DNA from: Gemella haemolysans
GTDB taxonomy: Bacteria; Bacillota; Bacilli; Staphylococcales; Gemellaceae
Reading direction: 5' to 3'
Length of the DNA: 64,000 bases
NCBI RefSeq assembly: GCF_028308085.1
Contig: NZ_JAQMFS010000055.1
Span: 62,001 to 126,000 of the forward strand
In this document: piece after piece, positions 1 through 9,940 of the stretch
How positions within the stretch are numbered: position 1 is the first letter of the stretch
Layout of the letters: each line of letters begins with the position of its first letter
Notes under the pieces: model-generated
The model's database searches: none
What the model saw: only the letters and a program-made list of their open reading frames with translations
Told to the model about the DNA's origin: nothing
Program-made: the position numbers and the translations under genes

Positions 1-102
1 AGCAGAGAAACGGAAACGACGTCCACCTTTAACAACTTTAGCTACACGACGAATGGCAACTACGCGTTCTTCAAATTCTTTTTTGATTTCTTCTTGACGC
101 AT
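1..102 (-). CDS. rpsE: 30S ribosomal protein S5, partial (N-terminus only)
   Basis: The first 34 codons of S5 run off the left edge of the window. The visible protein begins [14 protein letters not shown] and ends in [11 protein letters not shown], the start of the S5 double-stranded RNA-binding region. S5 takes part in decoding fidelity on the small subunit. It follows rplR by 20 bases, with a ribosome-binding site (AGGAGGGAAA) just upstream of the ATG, which is the usual spc-operon order L18-S5. The remainder lies outside the window. Confidence 0.9.
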   Translation of the reverse strand, partial: MRQEEIKKEFEERVVAIRRVAKVVKGGRRFRFSA

Positions 103-122
103 CTACTTATTTCCCTCCTTTA

Positions 123-479
123 TTAGAATACAAGTCCGTTTTCACGTGCTGCTTCAGCTAATGCTTTAACACGTCCGTGATATAGGTATCCTCCACGGTC
201 GAAAACAACTTTTTCAATTCCTTTAGTTTTAGCTACTTCTGCGATTAATTTTCCAACTTCTTTAGCTGCTTCTACACTTGATTTAGAAACATTTTCAAGT
301 TTTAATGAAGAAGCTGATGCTAATGTAACACCTTTAGTGTCATCAATAATTTGTGCGTAAATGTTTGTGTTTGAACGGTATACGTTTAAACGTGGAACTT
401 CTGTAGTTCCTTGAACTTTAACACGTACTCTTGCGTGTCTTTTTTTACGAACTTTATTTTTATCAAGTTTCGTAATCAT
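123..479 (-). CDS. rplR: 50S ribosomal protein L18
   Basis: This 118-residue protein matches L18 in length and ending ([18 protein letters not shown]). L18 binds 5S rRNA and joins it to the large subunit. The basic N-terminus ([13 protein letters not shown]) is typical. It lies between rplF and rpsE in the spc part of the operon and has an AAAGGAG ribosome-binding site before the ATG. There is nothing unusual. Confidence 0.97.
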   Translation of the reverse strand: MITKLDKNKVRKKRHARVRVKVQGTTEVPRLNVYRSNTNIYAQIIDDTKGVTLASASSLKLENVSKSSVEAAKEVGKLIAEVAKTKGIEKVVFDRGGYLYHGRVKALAEAARENGLVF

Positions 480-506
480 ATTTGAAACACTCCTTTCTGT
501 TATCTA

Positions 507-1043
507 TTATTTACCAGTTTTTCCTTCTTTACGGCGAACATATTCACCAACGTAGCGAATACCTTTACCTTTGTAAGGTTCTGGAGGACGTACTGCACGA
601 ACTTTAGCTGCGTATTGTCCTACTACTTCTTTGTTAATACCTTCGATACTAACTTTAGTGTTTCCTTCAACACCTAATTTAATTCCATCGATTTCTTCGA
701 ATTCAACTGGGTGAGAGTATCCAACACTTAGTACTAATTTTTTACCTTGCATTTGAGCACGGTATCCAACCCCGATTAATTCAAGTTCTTTTTTGAATCC
801 AGTTGATACACCTTCAATCATATTTGCTAAGATAGCACGAGTTGTTCCGTGTACTGTACGGTGACGTTTTGAGTCAGATGGACGTACTACTGTGATTTCA
901 CTTCCTTCAATGTTGAAAGTCATTTCTTTATCAAATTGTTGTTTTAATTCACCTTTAGGTCCTTTAACTGTTGCGAAGTTATCAACGATGCTAACTTCAA
1001 CTCCTGCAGGTACTGTAATAACTTTATTACCTATACGTGACAT
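507..1043 (-). CDS. rplF: 50S ribosomal protein L6
   Basis: This 178-residue protein has the two-domain L6 layout and the C-terminal signature [15 protein letters not shown] at about residues 153-167. L6 binds 23S rRNA near the sarcin-ricin loop and the factor-binding site. It lies downstream of rpsH with a 23-base gap and an AAGGAGGTG ribosome-binding site. Length and order are as expected for Bacilli. Confidence 0.97.
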   Translation of the reverse strand: MSRIGNKVITVPAGVEVSIVDNFATVKGPKGELKQQFDKEMTFNIEGSEITVVRPSDSKRHRTVHGTTRAILANMIEGVSTGFKKELELIGVGYRAQMQGKKLVLSVGYSHPVEFEEIDGIKLGVEGNTKVSIEGINKEVVGQYAAKVRAVRPPEPYKGKGIRYVGEYVRRKEGKTGK

Positions 1044-1066
1044 TTAATTGGCACCTCCTTATAATA

Positions 1067-1462
1067 TTACCAGATGTAAGCTAATACTTCTCCACCTGTG
1101 TTATTTTTACGAGCAACTTTATCAGTTACAACTCCAGTTGAAGTTGATACGATTGCTATTCCTAGTCCGTTTAATACTCTTGGCAGTTCATCTGCTTTAG
1201 CGTATACACGTAAACCAGGTTTTGAAATTCTTTTAATTCCTTTAATTACTCTTTCACCTTTTGAGTATTTAAGAGTAAGTTTAAGTTTTCCTTGTTTGTT
1301 ATCTTCGATGTATTCTACATCATTGATGAAACCTTCTTGTTTTAAGATTTCTGCAATTTGCTTTTTAATATTTGACGCAGGTAATTCTAATGTTTCGTGT
1401 TTAACCATGTTAGCATTACGAATACGTGTTAGCATATCTGCGATAGGATCTGTCATTGTCAT
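1067..1462 (-). CDS. rpsH: 30S ribosomal protein S8
   Basis: This is a 131-residue S8. It has the N-terminal [13 protein letters not shown] motif and the C-terminal [14 protein letters not shown]-type segment that contacts 16S rRNA helix 21. The first ATG (MTMTDP) lies 10 bases after a GGAGG ribosome-binding site, so it is preferred to the second ATG two codons later. S8 is a primary 16S-binding protein and in enterobacteria is the translational regulator of the spc operon. No such site is evident here. Confidence 0.96.
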   Translation of the reverse strand: MTMTDPIADMLTRIRNANMVKHETLELPASNIKKQIAEILKQEGFINDVEYIEDNKQGKLKLTLKYSKGERVIKGIKRISKPGLRVYAKADELPRVLNGLGIAIVSTSTGVVTDKVARKNNTGGEVLAYIW

Positions 1463-1494
1463 TAGGATAAATCCTCCTTTCTTCTACTAATATA

Positions 1495-1764
1495 TTACCA
1501 ACTTGCTTTTTTAACTCCAGGAATTTGTCCTTTGTAAGCTAATTCACGGAACTTAATACGGCTGATTCCAAATTTTCCAATGTATCCGTGAGGACGTCCA
1601 GTTATGCTACAACGATTGTGTAAACGAGCTGGAGCTGAGTTTTTTGGAAGTTTGCTAAGTCCGATGTAATCACCTTTAGCTTTTAATTCCGCTCTTTTAG
1701 CTGCATACTTGTCAACTAATTTTTGGCGTTTTAATTCACGCTCTACCATTGCTTTTTTAGCCAT
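1495..1764 (-). CDS. rpsN: 30S ribosomal protein S14, zinc-independent long form
   Basis: This is an 89-residue S14. It lacks the CxxC...CxxC zinc ribbon of the 61-residue form that normally occupies this position in Bacillus, Staphylococcus and Streptococcus. Only one cysteine is visible ([10 protein letters not shown]). The conserved core [19 protein letters not shown] and the end [11 protein letters not shown] are present, so the gene is intact. It lies between rplE and rpsH with normal spacing and ribosome-binding site. The family is certain. The placement of the C-minus form inside the spc cluster is the unusual point. Confidence 0.96.
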   Translation of the reverse strand: MAKKAMVERELKRQKLVDKYAAKRAELKAKGDYIGLSKLPKNSAPARLHNRCSITGRPHGYIGKFGISRIKFRELAYKGQIPGVKKASW

Positions 1765-1785
1765 GTGTCTTTTACCTCACCTTTC

Positions 1786-2325
1786 TTATTTTGCGAATGG
1801 CATTCCACATTGTGTTAATAACTCACGAGCTTCTTCATCAGTGTTAGCTGTAGTTACTATAACGATGTCCATACCACGTACTTTACTTACTTTATCGTAA
1901 TCAATTTCAGGGAAAATTAATTGTTCTTTAACACCTAGTGTGTAGTTACCACGACCATCGAATGCTTTTTTAGAAACACCGTGGAAGTCACGTACACGTG
2001 GAAGTGCTACAGTTACTAATTTGTCGAAGAATTCATACATTCTTTCTCCACGTAAAGTAACTTTAGCCCCGATAGGCATACCTTCACGAAGTCTGTAAGT
2101 AGCGATTGATTTTTTAGCTCTTGTTACTAATGGTTTTTGACCAGAAATTAAAGCTAATTCTGCTACTGCGTTGTCTAGGGCTTTAGAGTTTTGCACAGCA
2201 TCACCTACACCCATGTTAATTACGATTTTTTCAATTTTTGGTACTTGCATTACACTGCTGTACTCAAATTTTGTCATTAATTCTTTTGTTATCTCAGATT
2301 TAAATTTATCTTCTAAACGAGCCAT
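1786..2325 (-). CDS. rplE: 50S ribosomal protein L5
   Basis: This is a 179-residue L5, with the motifs [17 protein letters not shown] near residues 27-43 and [19 protein letters not shown] in the middle. L5 binds 5S rRNA with L18 and L25, and contacts the P-site tRNA region and S13. It lies between rplX and rpsN in the standard order. Length and start agree with the family. Confidence 0.97.
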   Translation of the reverse strand: MARLEDKFKSEITKELMTKFEYSSVMQVPKIEKIVINMGVGDAVQNSKALDNAVAELALISGQKPLVTRAKKSIATYRLREGMPIGAKVTLRGERMYEFFDKLVTVALPRVRDFHGVSKKAFDGRGNYTLGVKEQLIFPEIDYDKVSKVRGMDIVIVTTANTDEEARELLTQCGMPFAK

Positions 2326-2356
2326 CTAAAATAGTGCCTCCTTTCTTCAACTATTA

Positions 2357-2662
2357 TTATATTTCTTTTCCTGATTTTACTGCGATACGTACTTTCTTAC
2401 CATCTTTTGTTTCGAAACGTACTCTTGTCGCTTTTCCAGTTTCAGGATCTTGTAACATTACGTTTGATACGTGAATTGCTGCTTCTTTTTCAACGATTCC
2501 ACCTTGAGGTGCATCTTGAGAATTTTTAACGTGTTTTTTAATGATGTTAACACCTTCTACAACAACACGATCTTTTTTAGGTTGTGCTTCGATTACTGTA
2601 CCAACTTTACCTTTGTCTTTACCAGTAATTACTACAACTTTATCACCTTTTTTAATGAACAT
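2357..2662 (-). CDS. rplX: 50S ribosomal protein L24
   Basis: This is a 101-residue L24 with an N-terminal KOW motif ([19 protein letters not shown], residues 5-23). L24 is one of the first proteins to bind 23S rRNA and helps nucleate large-subunit assembly. It lies between rplN and rplE, with an AAGGAGGTTAAC ribosome-binding site before the ATG. Nothing is atypical. Confidence 0.97.
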   Translation of the reverse strand: MFIKKGDKVVVITGKDKGKVGTVIEAQPKKDRVVVEGVNIIKKHVKNSQDAPQGGIVEKEAAIHVSNVMLQDPETGKATRVRFETKDGKKVRIAVKSGKEI

Positions 2663-2700
2663 TTCTTGTTAACCTCCTTCTTTACTGTACTTTTTTTATA

Positions 2701-3087
<387 letters not shown>

Positions 3088-3108
3088 TTAGGGTTTATCC
3101 TAGTTTTA

Positions 3109-3372
3109 TTAGATTATAACTGCTTCTTCTACTACTTCTACTAAACGGAAGTTTTTAGTTGCAGATAATGGACGAGTTTCCATTATTTTAACGATATCAT
3201 TTAATTTAGCAACATTGTTTTCATCATGTGCTTTGAATTTTTTAGAATATTTTACACGTTTACCGTATAGAGGATGTTTTTTGTAAGTTTCTACTAAAAC
3301 TGTGATTGTTTTGTCCATTTTATCAGAAACTACTTTTCCAACGTAAACTTTTCTATCATTTCTCTCAGTCAT
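3109..3372 (-). CDS. rpsQ: 30S ribosomal protein S17
   Basis: This is an 87-residue S17 with an OB fold. The [17 protein letters not shown] segment and the MKHPLYGK-like [13 protein letters not shown] loop are visible. S17 is a primary 16S rRNA-binding protein needed for early small-subunit assembly. It follows rpmC by 15 bases and precedes rplN. Confidence 0.97.
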   Translation of the reverse strand: MTERNDRKVYVGKVVSDKMDKTITVLVETYKKHPLYGKRVKYSKKFKAHDENNVAKLNDIVKIMETRPLSATKNFRLVEVVEEAVII

Positions 3373-3387
3373 GTTTGCCTCCTATTA

Positions 3388-3597
3388 TTATTTATTCGCT
3401 AATTCTCTTTCGCGAATAACAGTTTTCATACGAGCGATTGATTTTCTAACTTGACTAATACGAGCTGTATTTTCTAATTGACCAGTTGCCAATTGGAAGC
3501 GTAAGTTGAAAAGCTCTTCTTTTAATTCTTTGATTTTTGCTTCTAACTCTTGTGAAGTTAATTCTCTAATCATTGATTTGAATTCATTTGTTTTCAT
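3388..3597 (-). CDS. rpmC: 50S ribosomal protein L29
   Basis: This is a 69-residue L29, all helical, with the signature [16 protein letters not shown](S)xVRK in the centre. L29 lies at the exit of the peptide tunnel next to L23, where trigger factor and SRP dock. Its ATG overlaps the rplP stop codon by one base (TAATG), which indicates translational coupling of L16 and L29. Confidence 0.97.
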   Translation of the reverse strand: MKTNEFKSMIRELTSQELEAKIKELKEELFNLRFQLATGQLENTARISQVRKSIARMKTVIRERELANK

Positions 3598-4022
3598 TAT
3601 GCTTCACCACCTGTTTCTTCACGTTTTACAAATTTACATTTAACAGGTAACTTGTGAGATGCAAGTCTTAGAGCTTCACGTGCAACTTCTTCACTTACTC
3701 CAGCAACTTCGAACATCACTCTACCTGGTTTAACGATTGCAACCCATCCTTCTACTGCACCTTTACCAGATCCCATACGTACTTCTAATGGTTTTTTAGT
3801 GTAAGGCATGTGAGGGAAGATCTTAATCCAAACTTTACCACCACGTTTCATATAACGAGTCATCGCTATACGAGCAGCTTCTATTTGACGAGAAGTAACT
3901 CTTGCTGCAGTAGTCGCTTGTAATCCATATTCACCGAAATCTACTACGTTTCCGCCTTTAGATTTACCTTTTGTTGATTGTCTGTGTTGACGACGATATT
4001 TAACACGTTTAGGCATTAACAT
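3597..4022 (-). CDS. rplP: 50S ribosomal protein L16
   Basis: This is a 141-residue L16. The start [15 protein letters not shown] parallels the MLLPKR start of other Bacilli and lies 10 bases after an AGGAGGT site, so the first ATG is kept. The motif [14 protein letters not shown] is the conserved loop reaching toward the A-site tRNA. L16 is a late-assembling protein needed for peptidyl-transferase centre maturation. It overlaps rpmC by one base. Confidence 0.97.
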   Translation of the reverse strand: MLMPKRVKYRRQHRQSTKGKSKGGNVVDFGEYGLQATTAARVTSRQIEAARIAMTRYMKRGGKVWIKIFPHMPYTKKPLEVRMGSGKGAVEGWVAIVKPGRVMFEVAGVSEEVAREALRLASHKLPVKCKFVKREETGGEA

Positions 4023-4025
4023 AAA

Positions 4026-4679
4026 TTAGTTACCTCCTTTTTCAGATTTTCTAGTTGGTAATACTTCACCACGGTTAATCCAAACTTTAACTCCAAGTTT
4101 ACCATAAGTTGTATCTGCTTCTTCGTGAGCGTAATCGATGTCTGCTCTTAATGTGTGTAGTGGCACTGAACCTTCTGAGTAGTGTTCTGCACGAGCGATA
4201 TCTGCTCCACCAAGACGTCCTGATACTTGAGTTTTGATTCCTTTAGCTCCTGCTCTCATAGCTCTTTGGATAGCTTGTTTTTGAGCACGACGGAATGATA
4301 CACGAGCTTCTAATTGACGAGCAATGTTTTCAGCTACTAATTTAGCGTCGATATCAACTTTTTTGATTTCAACTACATTAATGTGTACTCTTTTTCCAGT
4401 TAATTTGTTTAATTCTAATCTTAATTTATCGATTTCAGAACCACCTTTACCGATAACCATACCTGGTTTACCAGTGTGTACTGAAATGTTTACTTTCTTA
4501 TCAAATCTTTCAATTTCTACTTTAGAAACTGAAGCGTCTTTTAATTGTTTACTGATGAACTCACGGATTTTGAAATCTTCGTGTAAGTTAGCAGCGAAAT
4601 CTTTTTCCGCATACCATTTTGAATCCCAATCACGAATAACTCCAACACGTAAGCCTATTGGATGTACTTTTTGACCCAC
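4026..4679 (-). CDS. rpsC: 30S ribosomal protein S3
   Basis: This is a 217-residue S3. It contains a KH type-2 domain with the GxxG loop in [14 protein letters not shown] (about residues 73-86) and the C-terminal domain with [13 protein letters not shown]3 forms part of the mRNA entry tunnel and helicase site. It starts [13 protein letters not shown], the universal S3 start, and lies between rplV and rplP. Its stop codon is four bases from the L16 ATG. Confidence 0.98.
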   Translation of the reverse strand: MGQKVHPIGLRVGVIRDWDSKWYAEKDFAANLHEDFKIREFISKQLKDASVSKVEIERFDKKVNISVHTGKPGMVIGKGGSEIDKLRLELNKLTGKRVHINVVEIKKVDIDAKLVAENIARQLEARVSFRRAQKQAIQRAMRAGAKGIKTQVSGRLGGADIARAEHYSEGSVPLHTLRADIDYAHEEADTTYGKLGVKVWINRGEVLPTRKSEKGGN

Positions 4680-4730
4680 AGTTTGTAGCCTCCTTTAACT
4701 AGTTTAGCTTTTATAATTTCTTAATTTTTA

Positions 4731-5066
4731 TTATTTGTTATCACTTAAAACGATAGTGATGTGACTTGTTCTTTTGTTGATTGAACTTGCAGCACCTTTT
4801 GCTCTTGGACGGAATCTTTTAAGAGTTGGTCCTTCATTTGCAAATGCTTGTGATACTACTAAGTCTTCTACATTCATTCCATAGTTGTGTTCAGCGTTAG
4901 CAGCAGCTGATTTAATAACTTTAGCTACTGGTAAAGAAGCTGATTTAGTTGTGAATTCTAAAATTCCTAATGCTTCGCCCACTTTTTTTCCACGTACTAA
5001 GTCTAATACTAGTCTTACTTTACGAGGAGCGATGCGGACTGTCTTAGCGATTGCTTTTGACTCCAT
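4731..5066 (-). CDS. rplV: 50S ribosomal protein L22
   Basis: This is a 111-residue L22. It has the [17 protein letters not shown] segment and the beta-hairpin region [16 protein letters not shown] that lines the peptide exit tunnel, where macrolide-resistance mutations occur in this family. The hairpin appears normal here. It lies between rpsS and rpsC with a GGAGGCAC ribosome-binding site. Confidence 0.97.
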   Translation of the reverse strand: MESKAIAKTVRIAPRKVRLVLDLVRGKKVGEALGILEFTTKSASLPVAKVIKSAAANAEHNYGMNVEDLVVSQAFANEGPTLKRFRPRAKGAASSINKRTSHITIVLSDNK

Positions 5067-5099
5067 GAATGTGCCTCCTTGATTTTACTAATTTCTAAA

Positions 5100-5378
5100 T
5101 TATCTTCTTGTTTTTCTGTCGTCTGCAGCGTGACCTTTGTAAGTTCTTGTTGGTGCAAACTCACCTAATTTGTGTCCTACCATATCTTCAGTCACATATA
5201 CAGGTACATGTTTTCTTCCGTCATATACTGCAAAAGTAAGTCCTATGAATGTTGGGAAGATTGTTGAACGACGAGACCAAGTTTTAATTACTTGTTTCTT
5301 TTCTTGTTCGTTCATTTTTTCAACTTTTGCTAATAAGTGGTGATCAGCGAATGGTCCTTTTTTTAAACTACGAGCCAT
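5100..5378 (-). CDS. rpsS: 30S ribosomal protein S19
   Basis: This is a 92-residue S19, starting [16 protein letters not shown]. It contains the signature [31 protein letters not shown]19 sits in the small-subunit head and contacts S13 and the A-site finger. It is separated from rplB by about 87 bases, a slightly longer gap than elsewhere in this tight operon. Confidence 0.98.
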   Translation of the reverse strand: MARSLKKGPFADHHLLAKVEKMNEQEKKQVIKTWSRRSTIFPTFIGLTFAVYDGRKHVPVYVTEDMVGHKLGEFAPTRTYKGHAADDRKTRR

Positions 5379-5465
5379 TGTGTTATCTCCTTTCCGATAC
5401 TTTGCATACTTAAGGGTGTGGTAAAGAGCTCTTGCTCCTCACCAACTAACCTTTGATTAATTTTA

Positions 5466-6296
5466 TTATTTAGTTCTAGCACGTACGATAAATTTGTTTG
5501 AACGAGCTTTTTTAGAACGAGTTTTCTTACCAAGAGTAGGTTTACCCCATGGTGACATAGGTGATTTACGTCCGATTGAAGTACGTCCTTCACCACCACC
5601 GTGTGGGTGATCGTTCGGGTTCATAACAGATCCACGTACAGTTGGTCTTTTACCTAACCAACGAGTTCTACCGGCTTTACCGATATTTACTAGTCCGTGT
5701 TGTTCGTTACCAACTTCACCGATTGTAGCACGGCAAGTTGCTAAGATCATTCTTACTTCTCCTGATTTAAGACGTACTAATACGTATTTACCTTCTTTAC
5801 CAAGTACTTGAGCACTTGCTCCAGCAGAACGTACTAATTGTCCACCTTTACCAGGTTTAAGTTCGATGTTGTGAATTAATGTCCCTACAGGGATGTTTGC
5901 TAGTGGTAATGCATTACCAACTTTAATATCAGCAGTTTCACCAGATACTAAGATTTGTCCTACTTTAAGTTCTTTAGGAGCGATGATGTATCTTTTTTCT
6001 CCATCTACATAGTGTAATAGAGCGATGTTCGCTGAACGGTTTGGATCGTACTCGATAGTAGCAACTTTTGCTGGTACGTTGTCTTTATTTCTCTTGAAGT
6101 CAATAATACGGTATTGTTTTTTGTGTCCTCCACCGTTGTGACGAACAGTAATTTTACCTTGGTTATTTCTTCCCGCTTTTTTCGGTAGCGGCGCTAATAA
6201 TGACTTTTCTGGTTTGTTAGTTGTAATTTCTGCAAAATCTAATGATGTCATGTTACGACGACCGTTAGTTATAGCTTTATATACCTTAATTGCCAT
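5466..6296 (-). CDS. rplB: 50S ribosomal protein L2
   Basis: This is a 276-residue L2. The signature [14 protein letters not shown] at about residues 226-239 includes the conserved histidines next to the peptidyl-transferase centre. The basic tail [21 protein letters not shown] is typical. L2 is required for subunit association and peptide-bond formation. It follows rplW by about 35 bases. A 78-residue ORF overlapping its 3' part in another frame is a shadow. Confidence 0.98.
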   Translation of the reverse strand: MAIKVYKAITNGRRNMTSLDFAEITTNKPEKSLLAPLPKKAGRNNQGKITVRHNGGGHKKQYRIIDFKRNKDNVPAKVATIEYDPNRSANIALLHYVDGEKRYIIAPKELKVGQILVSGETADIKVGNALPLANIPVGTLIHNIELKPGKGGQLVRSAGASAQVLGKEGKYVLVRLKSGEVRMILATCRATIGEVGNEQHGLVNIGKAGRTRWLGKRPTVRGSVMNPNDHPHGGGEGRTSIGRKSPMSPWGKPTLGKKTRSKKARSNKFIVRARTK

Positions 6297-6331
6297 TTGT
6301 CATTTTTCCTCCTTAGTGGTATTTGTTATTC

Positions 6332-6613
6332 TTAAGCGAATAATCCTTCGATTGTTTGTCCTTCTGCTAACTTAACGATAGCTTTTCTACGTTTGTTAGT
6401 GTAACCACCGTATCTTCCAACACGACGGAATTTTGGTTTGTAGTTCATTACGTTTACTTTCTCAACTTTAACTCCGAAGATTTCTTCGATAGCTTGTTTA
6501 ATTTGAGTTTTGTGAGCGCGTGTGTCTACTAGGAAAGTGTATTTATTTTCTTGCATTAATAAATAACTTTTTTCAGTTAGTACTGGGCGTTTGATAATAT
6601 CGCGTGCTTCCAT
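6332..6613 (-). CDS. rplW: 50S ribosomal protein L23
   Basis: This is a 93-residue L23. The N-terminal segment [16 protein letters not shown] and the centre [16 protein letters not shown] are family signatures. L23 lies beside L29 at the tunnel exit and binds trigger factor. Its first base overlaps the last base of rplD, which suggests translational coupling. Confidence 0.97.
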   Translation of the reverse strand: MEARDIIKRPVLTEKSYLLMQENKYTFLVDTRAHKTQIKQAIEEIFGVKVEKVNVMNYKPKFRRVGRYGGYTNKRRKAIVKLAEGQTIEGLFA

Positions 6614-7236
6614 TATGCTAATACCTCCCCAACTTTTTCTACTGCATCTTTAGTGAATACAACTTTGTTGCTTCCTAAGATGTCTAATACGTTAAGACCA
6701 GTTGTTTCAACGAATTCAACTCCTGGAATATTTCTTCCTGATAAAACAGTATTTTCTTCTAGTTCAGTAACTACGAATAATACTTTTTTCTCTAGGCTAA
6801 GGTTTGATAACATTTCTTTAAAGTTTTTAGTTTTAATTGTATCAAATGATAAGCTTTCTAATGCAAATACTTCGTTAGCTGCTACTTTTGAAGATAAAGC
6901 AGAACGTAATGCTAAACGACGCATTTTACGAGGCATTTTGAAGCTGTAGCTACGTGGTGTAGGTCCGAATACAATTCCACCTCCACGCCATTGTGGTGAA
7001 CGGATAGATCCTTGACGAGCACGACCTGTTCCTTTTTGACGCCATGGTTTGCGACCACCACCTGAAACTTCAGAACGTCCTTTTGTTTTGTGTGTACCTT
7101 GACGAAGTGATGCTCTTTGTAATGTTACAGCTTGGAATAAAACGTGTTGATTTGGTTCAATCCCGAATACTGCTTCACTAGCTTCAACTGCACCAACTTT
7201 AGTACCGTCTTGTTTAAATAAATCTAATTGTGGCAT
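6613..7236 (-). CDS. rplD: 50S ribosomal protein L4
   Basis: This is a 207-residue L4. The extended loop with [20 protein letters not shown] (about residues 62-81) reaches into the peptide exit tunnel. L4 autoregulates the S10 operon in enterobacteria by binding its leader. Whether this happens here is unknown, although the leader upstream of rpsJ is clearly structured. It lies between rplC and rplW. Confidence 0.97.
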   Translation of the reverse strand: MPQLDLFKQDGTKVGAVEASEAVFGIEPNQHVLFQAVTLQRASLRQGTHKTKGRSEVSGGGRKPWRQKGTGRARQGSIRSPQWRGGGIVFGPTPRSYSFKMPRKMRRLALRSALSSKVAANEVFALESLSFDTIKTKNFKEMLSNLSLEKKVLFVVTELEENTVLSGRNIPGVEFVETTGLNVLDILGSNKVVFTKDAVEKVGEVLA

Positions 7237-7268
7237 TATCTATTTTCCTCCTTCCGTATATTTTCCGA

Positions 7269-7931
7269 TTATTTACCAGATTTAACTGCTGATTGGATTT
7301 TTACGAAGCTTTTCTTAGATCCTGGAATACATCCTTTAACTAGGATTAATCCATTTTCTACATCTACGCTTACGATTTCTAAGTTTTGAGTAGTAACTGT
7401 AACTCCACCCATTTGACCTGGTAATGCTTTACCTTTGAATACACGGTTAGGTGCTACAGGTCCCATTGACCCAGGACGACGGTGGTAACGAGAACCGTGA
7501 GCCATTGGTCCGCGGCTTTGTCCATGACGCTTGATTGCCCCTTGGAATCCTTTACCTTTACTTACTCCTGTTACGTCAACTAAGTCCCCTGCTGCAAAAA
7601 TATCAACTTGGACTTCTTGACCTACTTCATAATTAGCAACTTCTGCATCTCTGATTTCGCGTACGAAACGTTTTGGAGCAGTGTTAGCTTTATCTGCGTG
7701 ACCTTGTTCAGGTTTGTTCGCAACTTTTACTAAACGATCTTTACGTTCTTTATCGTAAGGACGTTTATCGTCGAATCCTAATTGGATTGCGTTGTATCCT
7801 TCAACTTCTTCTGTTTTCTTTTGTAATACGACGTTACCTTTCGCTTCAACTACTGTTACTGGGATTAATTCTCCATTTTCAGCGAAGATTTGAGTCATAC
7901 CTACTTTTCTTCCTAAGATACCTTTGGTCAT
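7269..7931 (-). CDS. rplC: 50S ribosomal protein L3
   Basis: This is a 220-residue L3, starting [16 protein letters not shown]. The signature [30 protein letters not shown] is visible in the middle; its tip approaches the peptidyl-transferase centre, where tiamulin and linezolid resistance mutations map in this family. It follows rpsJ by 19 bases with an AGGAGGTG ribosome-binding site. Confidence 0.98.
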   Translation of the reverse strand: MTKGILGRKVGMTQIFAENGELIPVTVVEAKGNVVLQKKTEEVEGYNAIQLGFDDKRPYDKERKDRLVKVANKPEQGHADKANTAPKRFVREIRDAEVANYEVGQEVQVDIFAAGDLVDVTGVSKGKGFQGAIKRHGQSRGPMAHGSRYHRRPGSMGPVAPNRVFKGKALPGQMGGVTVTTQNLEIVSVDVENGLILVKGCIPGSKKSFVKIQSAVKSGK

Positions 7932-7950
7932 CGAAAGTCACCTCCTATAA

Positions 7951-8259
7951 TTATAATTTTAATTCGATGTCAACACCTGATGGTAAGTTTAAGCTGATTA
8001 AAGCGTCAACTGTTTTTTGTGTTGGTTCAATAATATCGATTAGGCGTTTGTGTGTACGTTGTTCGAATTGTTCACGGCTGTCTTTGTAAATGTGAACTGA
8101 ACGTAAGATTGTATAAACTGCTTTTTCTGTTGGTAATGGAATTGGTCCAGAAACTTTTGCTCCAGAACGTTTTGCAGTTCCAACAATTTTCTCTGCACTT
8201 TGATCTACTAATCTGTGATCATATCCTTTAAGACGAATACGAATTTTTTGTTTTGCCAT
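7951..8259 (-). CDS. rpsJ: 30S ribosomal protein S10
   Basis: This is S10 (NusE), the first gene of the operon. It starts [16 protein letters not shown], with [17 protein letters not shown] in the centre. Besides its ribosomal role, S10 joins the NusB/NusG antitermination complex. Two adjacent ATGs exist. I use the second, which gives the usual 102 residues and lies seven bases after GGAGG; the first, three bases further upstream, would add one Met. A strong promoter and a long folded leader lie upstream. Confidence 0.96.
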   Translation of the reverse strand: MAKQKIRIRLKGYDHRLVDQSAEKIVGTAKRSGAKVSGPIPLPTEKAVYTILRSVHIYKDSREQFEQRTHKRLIDIIEPTQKTVDALISLNLPSGVDIELKL

Positions 8260-8262
8260 CAT

Positions 8263-8399
8263 TTCTCCTCCTATACATTTATTCGCTGCTATCTAGTAGC
8301 AACTTCTCCACGAAAGTTCTCCAGCACGCCATGCCATGGCAAAGCGGCCGGGCGTGTCAGTAACCTTTCGCTTCAACGCAAGTCTTTTGCAAGACCAAC
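8263..8399 (-). promoter_or_regulatory. Structured 5' leader of the S10 operon
   Basis: About 137 bases of transcript separate the predicted start from rpsJ. The leader is GC-rich compared with its surroundings and folds well. A composite hairpin spans 8311-8370 (outer arms CGAAAG/CTTTCG, inner arms CACGCC/GGCGTG). A second hairpin lies near 8286-8300 (GCTA...TAGC), and a third at the 5' end has GTCTT/AAGAC arms around a GCAA loop. Autoregulatory leaders are established for ribosomal protein operons; which protein would bind this one is not known. Confidence 0.6.
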
Positions 8400-8406
8400 A
8401 TTTATT

Positions 8407-8435
8407 ATTATACATGGTAAAAGCATATATTGCAA
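8407..8435 (-). promoter_or_regulatory. S10 operon promoter
   Basis: On the minus strand, TTGCAA (8430-8435) and TATAAT (8407-8412) are separated by exactly 17 bases. The predicted start lies near 8399, about 137 bases before the rpsJ ATG. This is a sigma-A type promoter with a perfect -10 box, as expected for the highly expressed ribosomal protein cluster. Confidence 0.8.
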
Positions 8436-8561
8436 GTATTTTAACGAAAAATTTTTAAAAAAATTTATGAATATGTTTTCTATTTTTTACTTACTTTTTA
8501 ATCTTTAATTCACTTTCTAATTTTACCTATATTATATAGAAGAAAAAATTTATTTTTCTAC

Positions 8562-8609
8562 AAAAAAATTAAAAATACTTAGAGTTTTTACACCCCAAGT
8601 ATTTTTAAT
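8562..8609 (-). terminator. Terminator after the OsmC-family gene
   Basis: Reading the minus strand, a 13-bp perfect stem (arms 8597-8609 and 8568-8580) encloses a 16-base loop and is followed by a run of T (8562-8567). It lies just downstream of the OsmC stop codon and separates that gene from the S10 operon promoter. Confidence 0.8.
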
Positions 8610-8616
8610 TTCTATT

Positions 8617-9003
8617 TTATTTTAAAGGTAAAATATTATATTGAATATCTAAATCAGAAGATAATAAATGAGAAACTTTACAACGAAGTTTAATATTATC
8701 TAATACCCCTTGTCTATCTCCAGCAGCAAGTTGTTCCTCAGTTCGATCTACATGAACATTCGCTACAATTTTTCTATTATCATAATCTACCACTAGTTCA
8801 GTTTCTACCGCTAGATCTACTAGTTCATATGCTCTGAAGAAATATCCTTTTGCACACATACTAACACATCCATTGTATGCAGTAGCAAATAAATCCATAG
8901 GACCATCTTTACTTTCTTCTATAAACATTTTATATTCTCCACCAAGTGGTGTAGTTGCATGAGAAGTAAAACCTTCTTTAATTTTTAAATTAGACGTATA
9001 CAT
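8617..9003 (-). CDS. OsmC/Ohr-family protein
   Basis: This is a 128-residue OsmC-fold protein. Cysteines at about positions 46 (YNGCVSMC) and 108 (KLRCKVSH) match the two-cysteine arrangement of OsmC/Ohr peroxidases that reduce organic hydroperoxides. Residue C50 is an additional cysteine. The segment PLGGEYKMFIEE aligns with the N-terminal strand region of the OsmC fold. It appears monocistronic, with a terminator directly behind it. Substrate and whether it acts as OsmC-, Ohr- or YhfA-type cannot be told from sequence alone. Confidence 0.8.
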   Translation of the reverse strand: MYTSNLKIKEGFTSHATTPLGGEYKMFIEESKDGPMDLFATAYNGCVSMCAKGYFFRAYELVDLAVETELVVDYDNRKIVANVHVDRTEEQLAAGDRQGVLDNIKLRCKVSHLLSSDLDIQYNILPLK

Positions 9004-9084
9004 AACTGTCTCCCCGTATATATTTGATTTTAAGATTACTCTTAATAAATTTATTATACTATCATATATTATTTTTGTATACTA

Positions 9085-9747
9085 TTATTTCTCGACTATA
9101 CTTCTAACTGTTTCTACTAAATCTACATCTTTATACTTATAGTTTACACCAGTGAAATCCATATATTTAGTAATATCATTTGTCTGAAGTATTAACGTTG
9201 CACCTGAAGCTGCAGCACCTAAAGCACCAGGACGCGAATCTTCGACAGCAATTGTATTATTAATATCTGCACCTAGTTTTTTTGCCGCTAGTAAATAGAT
9301 ATCTGGGGCAGGTTTAGGATTCTTTACCTCTTCTTTTGTTGCAATTGCTGAGATGTATTTCTCAAAACCTTTTCTTCGAAGTCCTGTCTCAATATGTTCT
9401 CTCTTTCCATTTGAAGCAACAGCCATCTTTATTCCGTGATTATATAGATACTCCATTACCTCAGCAATTCCTGGTAATACTGGGGCATTATGATAATTAT
9501 CTAATATACGCTTTGTAATCTCCGCTTCGAACTTATCATAATCTTCACTAGACATACCATATGTATCATTATAATATTTTCTACTCGTTTCTTCATTCGT
9601 TCCAGAAACGTTTTTTATATAATCCATCTTATCTAGCTTTTCATTTAACACTTCTTTTGTTAAATCACGCATATTTTCATAGTATACTTTCTCTGTATCT
9701 ACTATCGTTCCATCAAAATCAAAAATAACCGCCTCTAATTTTTCCAC
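9085..9747 (-). CDS. HAD-superfamily phosphatase, beta-phosphoglucomutase-like
   Basis: This is a 220-residue HAD hydrolase with an alpha-helical cap. Motif I is DFDGTIVDTE with nucleophile D10 and acid/base D12. Motif II is ASNGK, a lysine lies in KNPKPAPDIY, and motif IV is AVEDSRPGALGA. This arrangement is that of the PgmB/phosphoglycolate phosphatase-like group, which acts on small sugar phosphates. The cap sequence does not identify the substrate. It stands alone on the minus strand between OsmC and the nitroreductase. Confidence 0.85.
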   Translation of the reverse strand: MEKLEAVIFDFDGTIVDTEKVYYENMRDLTKEVLNEKLDKMDYIKNVSGTNEETSRKYYNDTYGMSSEDYDKFEAEITKRILDNYHNAPVLPGIAEVMEYLYNHGIKMAVASNGKREHIETGLRRKGFEKYISAIATKEEVKNPKPAPDIYLLAAKKLGADINNTIAVEDSRPGALGAAASGATLILQTNDITKYMDFTGVNYKYKDVDLVETVRSIVEK

Positions 9748-9940
9748 TTTATTTCTCCTTTTTATTATTTATACATATATTTACTATTTTATAATGTAAT
9801 ACTCAAAATTCAAAATAATTTGGATAAAAAAAAGCACCATAACCACAAATAATTATGATTAAGCACTCTTTCTGTATATTTTTATTTATCTCGGTTTAAC
9901 TAACACATCACCAACCATTAGTTGCTTCAGTTGAAAACTA

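Noticed and set aside
5363-5599. A 78-residue minus-strand ORF overlapping rpsS and rplB
   Set aside because: It is out of frame within the L2 coding sequence and lacks any family resemblance.
9826-9860. A terminator behind the nitroreductase gene
   Set aside because: The 8-bp stem has two G-U pairs and seven bases separate it from the T run, so it is too weak to call.
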